From positions 12,768,286 to 12,832,285 of the forward strand of contig NC_135176.1 of assembly GCF_041146795.1 (NCBI RefSeq): a stretch of 64,000 bases of DNA, in the 5' to 3' direction. The notes under the pieces are model-generated. The model ran no database searches. It saw only the letters and a program-made list of their open reading frames with translations, and was not told the DNA's origin. Below, piece after piece: positions 1 through 21,600 of this stretch. Numbering within the stretch: position 1 is the first letter of the stretch; each line of letters begins with the position of its first letter. This stretch comes from Maylandia zebra (lineage: Eukaryota > Chordata > Actinopteri > Cichliformes > Cichlidae). The position numbers and the translations under genes are program-made.

Positions 1-370
1 GACTTCTCTATTGTCTTCTCTGCAACAAGGTTTCAGAGTTTTATTTGAATTCCAAAACAAGGCACTGCCTGTGTCATTTCATATTCAGATTAACCCAACA
101 ATATTTTGATCCCCCCAGCTTCCCTTGTAGTAGCTATATTTGAAACGCTAGTTGTAGTTGTTGGCTGTAGCTATAAAAACAGTTACACACACGTGTCTCA
201 CATGTCGCACTAACTAGCCTCCATGTGAGTTATTTTCTGATGCTAATCGGGTGGGCTTGAGAGTATAATGCTGTACTTTAGCAGTAGAGAAGAGGGTAAC
301 AAATATAAACACAGCACATTGCTCAGAGTGGTTGTAATGTGGAAACATTAACCTAAACAGAACATGTTTT

Positions 371-600
371 GGAAGGCTGTAGCTGAGAAGATAAAGCAGA
401 CCATCTACTAATGTGAAAATTAGTGGTTTGATTCCTGCCTACTCCAGTCTGCATGACAAAGTATCCTTGGTCAAAGTACTGATCCCAAAGTTGCTCATGT
501 CAGTGTGAATGTGTTTATATGTTAGATAGAAAGCACTTAGAAAGAAAGGTGCTTGTGTGAATGGGTGAATGAGGCATGTCGAGTATAAAAGGAGAAGCTT
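371..600 (+). mobile_element. Decayed tRNA-derived SINE, copy 1
   Basis: A degraded pol III box A-like stretch near 375-395 is followed by a good box B-like GGTTTGATTCC near 425-437. Then comes the teleost SINE body (CTACTCCAGTCTGCATG, later TTAGATAGAAAGCACTTAGA and GTGAATGGGTGAATGAGGCATG). Two related copies lie at 35021-35200 (+) and 36164-36438 (-). The ends are approximate and no target duplication was identified, so this is an old copy. The family name is not certain. Confidence 0.6.
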
Positions 601-1846
601 TATTATAATGAGGGAAAATAACAGAGTTTTGTTATTAATGTATAATGCATATATATAGACAGGTGGAAAAAATGCAGGAAACCCACCATAAGTAATCTTA
701 GTTAGGACACCTTAAGTGCTCTATGGCATAGATTTTACATAATACGGGGGTCATAGCATATAATTCATCATCATCAAGTCACTCACTGAGCCCTGATGTC
801 CTCTGGACAGGCCTCCCCTCGAACAGAAAGCTCCCATCAGGACAGAAAGATCACTCTGAACTTTGTATTGATTTGCTGTGACCCTTCCCTTTGACAGGAT
901 GAGTTGACTCCCACACAGTATAACAGAACCGCTAGTAGGGTTCAAAGGTTTAATGTTTTTTTCCCCTTTAATTTGACACCTGTTTGGATATAAAACAGCT
1001 CTGCTCTCTGGAATTTGAAGGCCCACAGCTCGAGCCTTTCTGCTTCTGAGCTCTGAGTGCGAGACACACAATCTGCCTTCTGGAGGCTCCAGTTACCTTA
1101 AAGAAGCTCAACTCTGTTTCCCCAATTGTATATTTAGAAGTACATCACATACTGTGCAACTCACATGGCACATTCCAAAAATCAGTCTGTTGCCCTTGCC
1201 ACTGCAAAGAGACACTCCTTAGATTAATCACAGCCTTTATTATGACAACAAATCTAGTCTCTGCATTTTAAATGAATTGCTAAAACAACCTGACAGGTCA
1301 GACTCTTGGGCTCCCTGGTTTCATGGGGTTTATGTGCAGCCCTCTAACCCCATTATTCTGCAGACACTATCTCACCGCTGAGGTCCTGCAAGGTTTACTG
1401 TAAGAATCAATACTCTGGACACGCATAGGAGGTGTGCACCACCAGTCACCTGTTCACCCTGCTGTAACCTGTGGGATTTAGCCATTTCCTGCATCGATCT
1501 TTAACACTGACACCAAAATGTTAAAGTTCTACGCATGTCTAGTGGATACAAAGGTGAGTGACAGATTAAAGAGGAAACACCAACCACTAATCCTGTCAGT
1601 GACACTGGCCCTCGTGCTGTGCACTGACCATACATCGATCTGACAACTGAAATTTTCTATCCTGATGATGCGAGTACTCCTGCTGTATAAGGTCTCGCTT
1701 ACAGGTCTCATTGCTACCTTCAGAAATATCTGGAATATCCTGGACACTCCTAGTTTTTGTCTAATGTTGGAGTTGCTATCTAATGATGATGATGATTATT
1801 ATTGTGGGTGCCTGGAGAGTGACTGGAAGTCCTGGTTTAGTGCTTT

Positions 1847-2032
1847 CAGCTGGTGTGTAATCTGAACCCCGGATAGTGACAGCCGTGGTGGGTGACAGTC
1901 AGGACGTTTGGTAGGGGGATTTAGAGCTCTTCATCTGCCTTCAGTCTCACTGTCTTTCTGTATCTCACTTTATATTTCAATATAGTGCAGCACAGCACAG
2001 TACAGTGCAGAGCAGCAGAGAGGTCTTGGAAT
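1847..2032 (+). promoter_or_regulatory. Candidate chrne promoter / 5' UTR
   Basis: This is the 190 bp just upstream of the start codon. Visible motifs are an E-box CAGCTG at 1847-1852, an ETS-like CCGGAT at 1869-1874 resembling the N-box core (CCGGAA), and a second E-box CATCTG at 1932-1937. Mammalian CHRNE is known to be driven by E-boxes (myogenic factors) and an N-box (GABP, synaptic nuclei). An AT-rich TATATTT stretch occurs near 1970. Such short motifs are common by chance, and the transcription start cannot be placed from sequence. Confidence 0.3.
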
Positions 2033-9959
<7,927 letters not shown>

Positions 9960-10850
9960 AAAAGGAGAGAAAAAAAGAAATTTGTCTCTGTTTAATGTTT
10001 TCGAGGTATATTTTGCCTCGTGCTGTTTATGATGATGAACGCAATGTTGTTCACTGATCCCATGGTTAAGATTCAGGGCTGAGTTAAGTCTGTGTTTGAT
10101 AACATCAAAACTTTCTGTTTCCATGCTTGTCAAACACCTGAGCATCAACATTCAACGTTTCTTAACTTCTAAACTAAGTTGTCAGCATTTCTATATTAAA
10201 TCACAATTATTTTGTTAGTTTTGGGGTATGAGAATGTATGCAAGCCCAGACTTACAGCTTATAGATGCATTTTGAAGAAAAAATGTTAACGGCACTGCAC
10301 CACTGTGCAAAGGGATTTAATTCTATTGCAGAAAATGACTTTTATGACTTTGTTTTGCATAACATGAAGCTACAGGCACTGTATGCTTTAACTAAAGAAC
10401 CCATTTTACTTGCATGACCATCTACAAAACACTCAGAAAACATATCCCTGCACACATATTATGTCTTATGGTCATTATCTATATATGTAACATGAGCCAA
10501 CCAACTCTAAATCAAAGCCTTATTCTTCTTACTATGACTTATTATTTGGAATGTATTGCTTACAGTAGATGGCTCAGTGGGACACTGTTTGGCGTTAACT
10601 GTACCAGGACTTCTTTTTTAAAAAAAACAAATTCTTTAGGTTATTACAAAGTGTGTGTTTTAATCTTGAACTGAATGTCTAAGTAGGTGTTTTATATGTT
10701 TATACATCAGACAGTGTGAATCTGCAAAGTGTGGCTAAAACCTAAAACTGTGATCATATTTTTTACAGTTATTTTGAGTGGTGTTACTCAGCTGATTCAA
10801 TAAATGTGACAGAAATGGGCTAGCAAATAAAAACAAGTCTAAACACTGTT
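9960..10850 (+). terminator. chrne 3' UTR and poly(A) signals
   Basis: Non-coding sequence follows the TAA stop at 9957-9959. Two canonical AATAAA hexamers lie close together at 10799-10804 and 10826-10831, so the 3' end is probably near 10820-10850 with a UTR of about 0.9 kb. No other gene-like signal is present. The cleavage site itself is not visible from sequence. Confidence 0.6.
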
Positions 10851-12419
10851 GAAATTTCACACACTGAAGACTTGAATGGTCTATGTTTGTTTTTCTGTTC
10901 GTGTCCAGCTGTGTTTAAAGTTACACAGTTGTGTATTTAGGGAAGATATTCTATAATATAGTGTGTTTATGGCAAAAACAAAGGAAAGCTCACATCGAAT
11001 AAGTTTGGATCTGCCATCGGGTTGTATTAATTTTATAATGTGTATAATAATATTTAATAAAGTGGAATAAAATGTGAGATTAAACCACATAGAAAGGTTT
11101 GACTGTTGTGTGACTGATAGACTGCTGTTTAAAAATCCAGTCAGACTTGTGGTTGAACGCCTCCATGTGGTGGAAAGTTGCACTAGGGATACTTTTTTAA
11201 TAGCGCCACCTCACACCAGTTTTTTGGAGTTGTCTTTGATTTTCCCGAAAACATCAACCTGTCACATCACTGTTTAAACCAAGATTGTAAAAAAAGAAAA
11301 GAAAAAATCAAACTCAAAAGGTAAAAACCAAACCTTTCACGCCTGTGTTTTTAATATCAAGTCCTAGAAGTATGTTTGCTTTAGATACAGCAAGTCTAAA
11401 GTTCAGCTGTTAATTGTTACTGTTTTCTCTCAGCGTGTGCAACTTCAGCTACAGGCTAGGCATGTGTGCTGTCATCTAAAACCTGTACCTGTTTCGAAAA
11501 CCAGTCCGGAAAGTCTTTTTAGTCATTTCAATTATTTCTCCAACCTGTCAGGCGGGGCTGTGGCTGAGGAAGCTGGTTTATGGTTAACATGCAAACAACT
11601 CTCCAGATTTCGCTCACTTTGCATGGGCGTGAGTCATCAACTCTTTTTTTAGGTACTAGCAATATGAAAATGCCATACCTCTGTTCGTTTAATCTAATAA
11701 TGCACGGTTTATCTTCGAAAATAGGAATACAGATAAAACTAGAATGAAAGTTAAATCTGGTTGATTTTAGTTGATGCTCACGTAACATGTACTTCCGGTG
11801 TCCCACTTCAACGTTAAAGTTTGTACAGTTTTTTATTCTAAATAAAACTGTACAAAACACATTGTTGGTTTGTCCTAAAAACGCGTTTTAGATGTAAATT
11901 TTGGTATCTCGTCGGATAAAATAATATATATATATATAATCGGAAGTCTCCTGATACCTTACGTGATTCTCATGAAAATGGCATACGTGCCGCCTACTCC
12001 CTTCTCGTGTATCTGAATTCCTGCATATATGTTTCCTGACAAGTATGAAATCGGGACTTGTGTTCGTGTTTGATCATTGTGGCAGTCCACACGTCAGTAA
12101 CGTGAACTAAGTCCATGAATGCGCCTGCTATGTACACAGCCGCAGGTACCGGAGGGGGAGGAAGTCATTGTTTGTTTTGTGTCAAAATTCCGAACATCAC
12201 CGGGCTCTTTTCCATATAAGAATAAAAAGGGACATAGTATGATTTACCTAATAACAGTGGCAAAGCAGCAGAAACCATTTCCACGTTATCTTTTCCCTCA
12301 CGCTGTCCCATCGGACAGCCAGTAATAATGTGGGTGGGACTAAAGCGTGCATCACCCACGGTTAACACTGATGAACTCTTCTCTGATACTCCGGTTGGGC
12401 TACAATGAAACATTTTTGT

Positions 12420-12499
12420 TACTTTGAATGACTCTTTAAGCTCTTCGCCCTGAGTGTGGAGCCGCCGTGAGCCGATCCGTGGCTCGAACTTAGCTGACA
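12420..12499 (+). promoter_or_regulatory. Possible non-coding first exon of pld2
   Basis: A GC-richer stretch with several CpGs ends at a strong splice donor, AGCTGACA followed by GTAAGTATT, near 12498. The first coding exon of pld2 has a good acceptor (TTGTCTTCTCACCAG at 15631-15645) 28 bases before its ATG. A spliced upstream non-coding exon is therefore expected, and this is the best donor candidate seen. The 5' limit is a guess. Confidence 0.3.
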
Positions 12500-13573
12500 G
12501 TAAGTATTTTTTCAGGCCTATGTCGGACTTCTATTTCCACCCGCTGTGTTGTCGCAGTACTGACGAGTGCGGATTGTCCAGCTGCAAACTCGCAGGTAGA
12601 GATAAGGAATACGGCGATCCTATTAGTGCCGCGCTTAAATCTATGTTTTGTTTCCAACAGATGTCTTTATATGGGAAGTTTTTTTTTTTAAACTACACCG
12701 AGTCTCTTTGTGGATTGTGGCTGTAGTAGGGAAACAGGGAAAGGGTGGAGACGCCAAAACTTAGCCTTCAGCTTTTCCAGCCTGGAGTCTTAAGTAGACT
12801 TTGCTGCTTATAGATGCTTTGTCTTTGGCGAAAAAATTAAAAAGTGATTTTCGTTAGTGTAGATTAGGGTGTGTGCTTAAGAAAACTCCATCAGATGTTT
12901 GTTTTATTTCTCTCTTTGTCTTTCTTTAAGACGTTTTTTTAAACACTGACTTTTTGCCCTAACGCTTTAAAAACGTGATCAGGCGGACTATTCTTAGCCA
13001 CAGCACAGTTTTGGGGGGAAATGCTGATGGTAAGCAAGTGTTGACTCAGCGCTGTTGTTTCAGTCATCAAGTTGATGACTAACAATTGTCTTCTGTCACT
13101 TGGTTGCACGTTTTAGAGTCGGTCCGTAGATTTCCCATACAAATTCATTTTAAAAATCACGTATGCAAAGCACAACTTCCCCTTAATCAAGGGAAGACCA
13201 TTTTTTAAATAGGTCAGCTGATGTTCAGGCTGAAGAGCTGATGAATGATGTTTAAAAGAAAAAGAAAATATGATGGGTATGCAAACAGCTTAAAAAACGG
13301 AGGGGGAAGGTTGCAGGTGAAGGATTGTCAGAGGTACACTGCTGCACCTGTACACGCACCCAGCTGTGATGTCAGATTGTACATCATCATTGCAGGGTGT
13401 GCCATCCTTATCTAGTTGAGGCCATCAGTGAAAACTGCATGGAATTAAGCTGAAGTGTGATTGTTTTGCTGATCGTCTCCTAACATTTCCCTTCCCTTGC
13501 CAGGTGTCATTGTTTGAGATAACCACTGGGAGTCAGCAAAGTCAGGAATCTCCTTATTTATCCCTTTATCCAT

Positions 13574-13850
13574 AGATTTTCTTCCACTTATCCATTCAAT
13601 TTCTGGAAGCTGGAGCCTATTTCAGCTGTCACAGGGCAAAAGGCAGGGTGCAGGTAGTCAGTCTGTCACAGGGCCGACACAGAGAGACAGACAGCCATTC
13701 ATAGAGAAATTCACACATAACCGCAGTGACTGCATGCCTTTGGGCTGCGCGATGAAGCTGGAGTACCCATGGAGAACATACAAACTCCACACAGAAAGGC
13801 TCCAACTAGATGGTGGATTTGAACTCACCTCCTGCCTTTTCATTATCCAA
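13574..13850 (+). repeat. Teleost dispersed repeat (LINE-tail-like)
   Basis: The blocks CTTCCACTTATCCATTC, GGAGCCTATTTCAGCTGTCA, CACAGAGAGACAGACAGCCA, GAACATACAAACTCCACACAG and GGATTTGAACTCACC occur in the fixed order of a repeat seen across fish genomes (the Rex/L2-like 3' segment ending ...AACTCCACACAGAAAGG...). It is decayed, non-coding and has no evident target duplication. Its class assignment is from memory. Confidence 0.6.
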
Positions 13851-15673
13851 ACAAACACAAAATATGTTTTGAATTCAACACAGCACTGCTATCAGTGTGT
13901 TTGATAGTATTTGTAATTGCTCCAGAGTCGGTACTGCTGAGAGATAAAAGTCATCCATTGCACCCCACACATACACACAAACAAAGCCACATTGTTCTTG
14001 ACACATAGCGTGTGTGTTTAAAGGATTGCGATCATTGGACTCTTGCTAATAGCTTACTTCTCAGCCAGTCACAGCATTCCAATTTGATTAGTCTCATGTT
14101 TTATAAAACACAGTGTGGGTATAGTGTAGTATTTACCGTGAAAGTAACCTGAGCAAACAGTGTAGGTAAAGTTTGACTCAGACATGCAAAATGCAGGGAA
14201 ATCACGTTAAGTCAACACTTAACACTTTAGTCCTTCAAAATGTAAACAGATAACAGCAGCTAGTTGGGTTTGGTACTTAATGAGAAATATCTGTTTTGGT
14301 TTAGTTTTTATCATGTTTATCTCTGTATTGTGCGTCTTGCTTGCTTAGGGACAAGTGTGAGCAAGTCTTTCATACGAAAGTATAACACCTAAAAGTGTGT
14401 GGAAACACACCAAAGATCTCACATGTGAGTGTCTTAAAAAGATCCAGCTCCATAAGTGGAAATAACCAAAAAAAAGTCAAAAGTATAAATTGAAATAGCC
14501 GAAATTGAGTATGGCCTTAGTGTGGAGATTTTTTTCCACAGCAATTAAAATGTCACTTGTGATTTCTTGGGAAGCAAAGGTGGGGAAGATCCGTCCTAAT
14601 GGGATTAATATCTAAACCAGATTGTTGTCAAGACAAAAAAGCTTATACGAATACAACATATACGCAGTGGTGATCTATATTTAAAAAAACATGGCTGTAC
14701 AGATGACACATTTGGGATGAATACACTGTGCAAATGTGCAGATCTCTTCAACAGCAGTGCTTTTGATTCATTACATGAGCAAAAAGTGGAAAGAAATCTT
14801 GGCCACAAAGTGCTGATTATTAAGTTCATCTGTCACATTTCCTTTTGTTTTCACTCTTAGTCTCCTTATTAGTAGATGCTAGTTTACGCCCGACACAGTA
14901 ATTGTGGCGGGATCTTCAATTATTATTCTTCCTGAACCTGTTTTTGCTACACATGATCCTGTGTAGCTTGTAGTGGAAGTGGAAAGTCACGTTTCTGATA
15001 AAAAGAATGCAGACGCAGATCATGCTTCTTTCTTTCTTACCCTTGTTTCAAACTCTCTCTCCTTAACAGAGACAGGCTCCCTCCCTCTTTTTTCTTAAGC
15101 CTCGTTTTCCAGGAAACATTCAGCTATTCTACATTTACCAACATGCAACACAAAGGGTTTCACACACCCTTTTTTTTCACCAGTAACCTTGTCCTAAACT
15201 TCTCATATGTTTTGACATAAACGACTTGCCTAGCAGGTCGCTGCTGACAAACATTTCCAGTTTACTTTCTATTTTCATGCAAGTTATATCTAAAGCAGTC
15301 TGTTTTTACAGAAGTGATAATGGTGGTTGTCCTTGAATTCCCCCTGTTGAGCAATCATGATATGTCATCATTATTGAGCATTAGATTCACTTCAAGGTCA
15401 TGATCACACTGACGGATTTTGCTAAGCATCAAACACTTAAACTGCATCTCTCTGTCTGTTTTAAAGCTGACATGTTTGTGGTTACAGGTCTGTATTATTG
15501 CCTTTATTACTACTTTTCCTACAGAAAATCTGAAGTCAGATACTCTTGCTTTAAAATCCGATTTTGCTATGATCTATATCACGAGAAAGGCCACAGTTTC
15601 ACATGTCTTTGATCTCTGGACTGTTTTCTTTTGTCTTCTCACCAGGGCATTTGATCATTTGTGCAACAGAGCT

Positions 15674-18600
15674 ATGGCCAGTCCAGAGGACGTGATCGAG
15701 CCGTTGGCAGAGAGCGCAGCTGCCCAAAGCCTTAATAGACGACGCTTCTCACACGACTGCCACGATTTGACTAAAGACGAGCTAGATGGCCTCATGTCGC
15801 GCAGTGGTGAGAAACGACGAAAATGAATTTAGTTTAAGATAGAAGCTCCCAGAAAACCATTTTTCTTGATTGCTTCAATTTTTCAAATCGCAGAAGGACG
15901 TCCTTTCATCGTGGTGCATCGTCTTTCCGAAATAGAAGATAAGGGTATACCTTATTTCATCCCTGATGTTCCTGTTAAATGCAGACTGGACAACACAGAG
16001 AAGCACACTACACGCTCAAGGGTACCTCCATAAACTTACAAAAATACCCTTTACATTTTTTTCTTTTTGGGATACTAATGAATCTTTATAGAAAGCTCTT
16101 GATGGGCCCAAAGTGAAAACACACACACTTATGCTTAATAAGTAACTCTTTACAACTGTGTAACAACAGACAATCCCATTTTCGATTTTGACTCAGGACA
16201 TGCCAGGGATAAATTTGACTACTTTGCCATGACGTTAAGTCATAGTGAAGCGAAAGGAGCGATAAAATTACAAAAGAAAACTTTATTGCTACTGAGCAGG
16301 CTGTTTCAGGGTTTTACAGTGTGCTGTCACTTTGGCCATAAAAGGATCAACATGGCCAGCAGCAATGCTCAGTGGTGCTTAAATGATGCTCACTTGGTAG
16401 TACGGGGCTCAAAGTGTGACAAGAAAATACCCCCCCATTCCATTACACCACTACCACCAGCAGCCTGAACCATGGATGCAAGGCACCAGAGACGACAACC
16501 ATGCCACGTTCAAAGTCATTTAAATCAAATTTCTTTCGCATTCAAAATGATTAACAGCAGAATTTCATTTGTGGTGAATTTTATTATGACTGTTGTTGAA
16601 TGAGTCCTAAAGATAATATTTAAGTGATCTGAAACCAACCATATGACCATGAAACAGTCAGTCACATTTATTTCTACATAGTCATTTATATTAAAAAGCA
16701 GAAGTTCATGGTACTGATCTTCATGTCACTTTATTTGTAAGTTAACTCCTGAGTTTTAGTTGGATGGCTCAGTCAGTTTGCATATACTTTCCATATTCTG
16801 GTATCCACATTCTCTGATTTTCTTTCTCCCACAGTCCAGAACGGTGAATGTAAGTAGAATTAGAAACTTGTTTCTACGTGTTTTAATCCAATCCACATGC
16901 TAAATGTCTTGCCTGATTTGCTTATATCCTCCGGAAACCCAAACTTTTTTTTTAATGCATTTTTAATCTTAGCTATTTGGGATTAGCTGATTATAAAAAC
17001 TGTCTGCATGTGGAAACAGTGGGTTTATTTTACAACACAGTAAAGTATTTTCAGTGGGAGAAAGTGACTTCTTCACTGTCCAGATGAACAGAATCAACTT
17101 TCTGGGGTCATTCTTTTTTATTTTTACAAAGTGTAAAACACTTTATTGAGTAGAATGAAGTAGAACGTGCGTAAAAGCCTAAATGTAATTTCTCCATATG
17201 AGGACATAGGTTCTCAGGAGGATATGAAACAAAAAAAACCTTTACGCTACTTCCTGGTTCATCTTTGATCTGCAGCACTTACAAAATGGCAATTAAAAAA
17301 GGACTTTGGGTGTCTTAACTCTTATCTTCCAAGTAAGTGATTTAGATATAAATTCATCTGTCTATTCAAATTGTGGCTTTCTTTCTTACTGGGAACTACG
17401 TTAAAGCTGTGGCTGGCAAAACACAGTCCAGTTGCTATGAAAACAAGAGCTAATAAGAAAAATTCTATTCCATTCAAATCACTCAAATTTTTGCCATTTG
17501 GTGGTTCCCCTTTTTCACCACCACACTTGTGTTTTTGTATGATATCAATGATGTCCCTCCAGGTTAGTATTGGGACCCTGTATACATTGCATCTAACACA
17601 TGGCCAGTTCCACTGGACTATAAAGAGGAAGTACAAGAACTTTCAGGAGGTGCATCGCGACCTTTACAAGCACAAGATGATGCTTCATTTACTGCCTATT
17701 GGAAGGTTGGTGTGCTGATCGATTTAACTGTGCAACTTGTCCTTTCTCTCTTAATGCAGTTGAAATCTGAGTAATTGTTTGTTTTGAGCTTTTTTTATGG
17801 CAGTTCTCTCAAGCGCAGAATGTTTTTGAATATTCAAATTTTCCTCAAAGATTTGCAAAGGAGAGGCAGCAGCTGAGAAATATGTCGGAGGAAATGCCCA
17901 GCCTACATGGGACTGAGTGGGCCAGAAGAACCTCCAGCAAAGTGGTATATAAATCAGTCTTCCACACACTGAACATATTTTGAAGCATCACATAATTTTA
18001 CAAGTAGCAGCTGGTAAGTAAATTGTAAATATGTGCTCTTCTAATGCAGAAATACCTTGAGGAGTACCTGAATTGTCTACTGGAGAACACATTCTGTAAA
18101 AATGATAGCAGCATGGTAAGCATGGGTGAATAATATATACACTACATTGCAAAAGTTTTAAATCAGCCCTCTGTATATTTTGCTTCCAAGGACCCAGACC
18201 TTTTCAAGATATTCTTTAAAAATGGCTGATTTTTCATACATTTTCAGTCCTAGTACCTGACTATTTTTAGAGAAATGTCTTTTTGTTTGTTAAGACACTT
18301 AACGCATACCTATTCATCATTCAAGTACATCATTCAAGTACAAAAGATGCACCTAACCCAAGGAATGAACCAGTGTTGTCTACACTTAACAGACAACTTA
18401 ACAAAGAATCGGTTTTAAATTGTGTCAGGCAGCCTGTCATAAAAACACATAATTTAACCCACTTTCATAAAATGAATCTACCAAAAATGCAAAAGATAAC
18501 ATAGTCTTACAAGAATGAAATGATGTTTTTGCAACAACAAAATGATTCCCACAAAGCTATTAGTCTAAAACTTGGCACGAACACAGAAAAATTCTTTCAC

Positions 18601-21600
18601 ATTTTGATTCACCATACAATACCCATCTAGAAAGCCTCTAATTGGCAACAGGTTTATGCCAATGCAGCAAAGGATACGTGGATAGAAAAACCCACAGTGG
18701 AACACTCTCAGTCATGAGTTGGACAAAATATGACCAAATATTGACTTTGAAGCTTGTTAGAATTGTACAGTACCTGATTTTCTTGATTTTTATACTGTAC
18801 TCCCATGTATGTTTGGACATTTTTAAATAAATTGTTGCACCTATTTCTAATGTTTCTAGCAAAATACAAAGAAAAGGGAAGTGGCTCAAGACTTTTCATT
18901 GTACCATCTCGACATACAAAGTAAATCTCAAGTAAAATGACTGCATTTTGAGTTATATTTTGTTTTGCAGCTGGAGTTCCTCTCCATCAGTCCCCTCTCC
19001 TTTGTCTCTGATCTTGGACCCAAGGGCTTGTAAGCAAAACACTGAGCTCATGTATTTTAGTGGGTTGGGAGTGAATAAGGGTATGGCAGGTGTTCATTGC
19101 ATAATATGTCTGATCTTGACTCAGGGAGGGATATATCTTGAAGAGGTCAGGGGGTCACCGAATCCTAGGCCTGAACTGTATAGGCCATCATCAGATCTGC
19201 TTCCGCTGGTCACGCCGCTGGCTGGTGGTGAAAGACTCTTTCCTGTTGTACATGAAACGAGATAGTGGCAGCATCGACTTTGTGCTGCTGTTTGATCCAG
19301 AGTTCAAAACAAAAGTGGGTCGTGCTGACACAGGCACCAAATATGGAGTGTGCTTTGAGAACTTTAATCGGTAGGTCAGCTTTGTCTTTGTGTATTATAT
19401 GTACTGAGTTTTGCGTGTTTTTGCTGTGTATGTGATGCACGTAATGCCTTTGTGCTTTTAATCCTTTTAATCAGGAATTTGATTATCAAGTGCAACGGCT
19501 ATAGGCAAAGTCAATGGTGGAATTCTGAAATCAAGCATCTGGCAGAAACATGTGACTTTCTCAAAACGCAACGCTTCGAAGGATTCGCTCCACCGCGGGA
19601 GAACACGCTCACTAAATGGTCAGTTATGTAGTCTGGCTCATATTTGTAATAATTCCAATAATCTTTTAGGATTTGTCCTCAATTTACCTTTCATTATTTG
19701 AAGGTATGTGAATGGAAGTGGTTACTTCGCTGACCTGGCTGATGCTCTCGAACAAGCCAAGGAGGAGATTTTCATCACAGATTGGTGGTAGGTGTCAAAA
19801 ATGTCTGGATTTGCTGATCAAAATCTTTATGTAACTATAATTTTTCAATATTTTAGTTAAACCTGGAAACGTATTCTGTGTGTGTGTGCGCGTTTTTTGT
19901 TTTTTTTTGTTTGTTTGTTTGTTTGTTTTTTTGGGCTTTTTTCACAGGCTCAGTCCTGAAGTCTTCCTAAAGAGACCAGCAACTAACTACTACTGGCGGC
20001 TCGATGAGATCCTCAAACGCAAAGCAGTAGGGAGTCTCTCTGTCTTGTTTTTGTTGCCATCTTGTTTTTTTTTCTTCTTCTTTTTCAAAATGTATATAAT
20101 TTGTAGAGTTTTTTTAAAATAACATTACTTTAAATGAACCTGTTTCTGCAGGAAATGGGAGTCAAAGTGTGTGTACTGCTGTACAAAGAGGTAGAGATGG
20201 CACTTGGCATCAATAGTGAGCACAGCAAGAGGACTCTAATGAATATGCACCCAAACATCAAGGTCTTTCACTTCTCTGCACAATGTCTTGTAGAGTAGTA
20301 GGAGAGGAGGGACACAAATAACTGTCAAAAGAGCCCTGAATGCACATTTTAACACCAGTTTTACCCACTGATCCGTCAGGTGATGCGGCATCCTGACCAC
20401 GTGTCTTCTGTGGTGTTTCTGTGGGCTCACCATGAGAAGATGGTGGCCATTGACCAAACAGTAGCCTTTGTAGGGGGGCTTGACCTGGCTTTTGGGAGAT
20501 GGGATGACAGCCAGCATCACCTAACTGACCTTGGTTTGACAGAGACGACCGACGGGGTAACTGAAGGCGAAACGAGGAACGATGTAGATGTAAGAATGTA
20601 CCGTGAACCGTACAGACTGTAATGGATGACTCTGTTATCCAGGGCAATGGTATGGCTGGTGGCTCTAAAACATCTGAGCCAGATAAGCAAGGAGAGCAGG
20701 ACCCACATGATTTGACTGGTAACACTAAACTGTGGCTTGGCAAAGATTACAATAACTTTATCAAGAGAGACTGGGTCCAGCTGGATAGACCATTTGAAGG
20801 TACTCTATCTAAATTTCTTTCAGCAGCTCATGCACACACATACACTGACAATGCCTGAACAGAGAGATGAAAGACTTGTTTTGGGTTTTTTTTGCTTCCT
20901 TTCCCCCCTCTTTTATCTTGTCAGATAACATTGATCGTACTACAGTTCCTCGCATGCCGTGGCGTGACCTGTCTGCAGCTTTTCATGGCAAAGCTGCCAG
21001 GGATGTAGCCCGCCACTTCATCCAGCGCTGGAATTTTACCAAGGTCAGACACAAAAGAAAGCTGTGTTAAACAGCAATAGTTTTAACATTGATCTTTAAA
21101 TATCTATATGTATATTGTAAACATCACTTTTGCTTTACAAATGAGTCTATAGGTGTACAAGCTACAGGTTGGTTTAACATTTATACTATAAATATCCAAA
21201 GTTGTGAAACTGAAACATTGGATTGAAAATAGGTGATCTTTACTAAAACAGAGCTTAAAATAATCAGACTCCTGTATTACTGACTTGGACCTTGTATCCT
21301 GTGTGGTAATATGACTCATACAGTAAGTCCTAAAAAAAACAAAAACATCCCCAACCCTCATGTTTCCATTAGAAGTATTGCTTAAAAACCTTTAAGCAAT
21401 GCTTTGGAAACATGAGTAACAGGAAAGTGACAAAACTGAAATTGATTCATTTTTTCTGTCCTCTTCAGATCTTCAAAATCAAGTACAAAGACGACTTCTA
21501 CCCTTACCTACTCCCCAAGTCTCATTCCACTGCTGACTCTCTGCCATTCACTGTGCCTGGGTCCAAGAAAGCCAAAGTGCAGGTATGTATATTCACACAC

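Larger units (their letters stand above)
1..2032. other. Upstream non-coding DNA, no gene recognised
   Basis: No reading frame here has splice context or similarity I recognise; the short open frames are scattered on both strands and lack coding character. The stretch contains a decayed SINE near 371-600 and, at its 3' end, a candidate promoter for the acetylcholine receptor gene. The rest shows nothing I can name. Confidence 0.6.
10851..15645. other. Intergenic region / 5' non-coding region of pld2
   Basis: No coding exon was recognised. CpG density rises in about 11760-12620, where an ETS-type ACTTCCGGT motif occurs near 11788-11799. That makes this the likely pld2 promoter zone. A teleost dispersed repeat occupies about 13574-13850. 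The rest (about 12730-13570 and 13860-15640) is AT-rich with nothing I can name. Confidence 0.5.

Noticed and set aside
751..1071. 106-codon minus-strand open frame in the upstream region
   Set aside because: No recognisable domain, no splice context, composition like the surrounding non-coding DNA.
15419..15673. Upstream in-frame extension of the pld2 first coding exon
   Set aside because: The frame is open, but a good acceptor ends at 15645 and the extension shows no PLD2 similarity; the ATG at 15674 is the first after that acceptor.
20258..20743. 161-codon minus-strand open frame
   Set aside because: Antisense to pld2 exons 13 and 14; no splice or similarity support.
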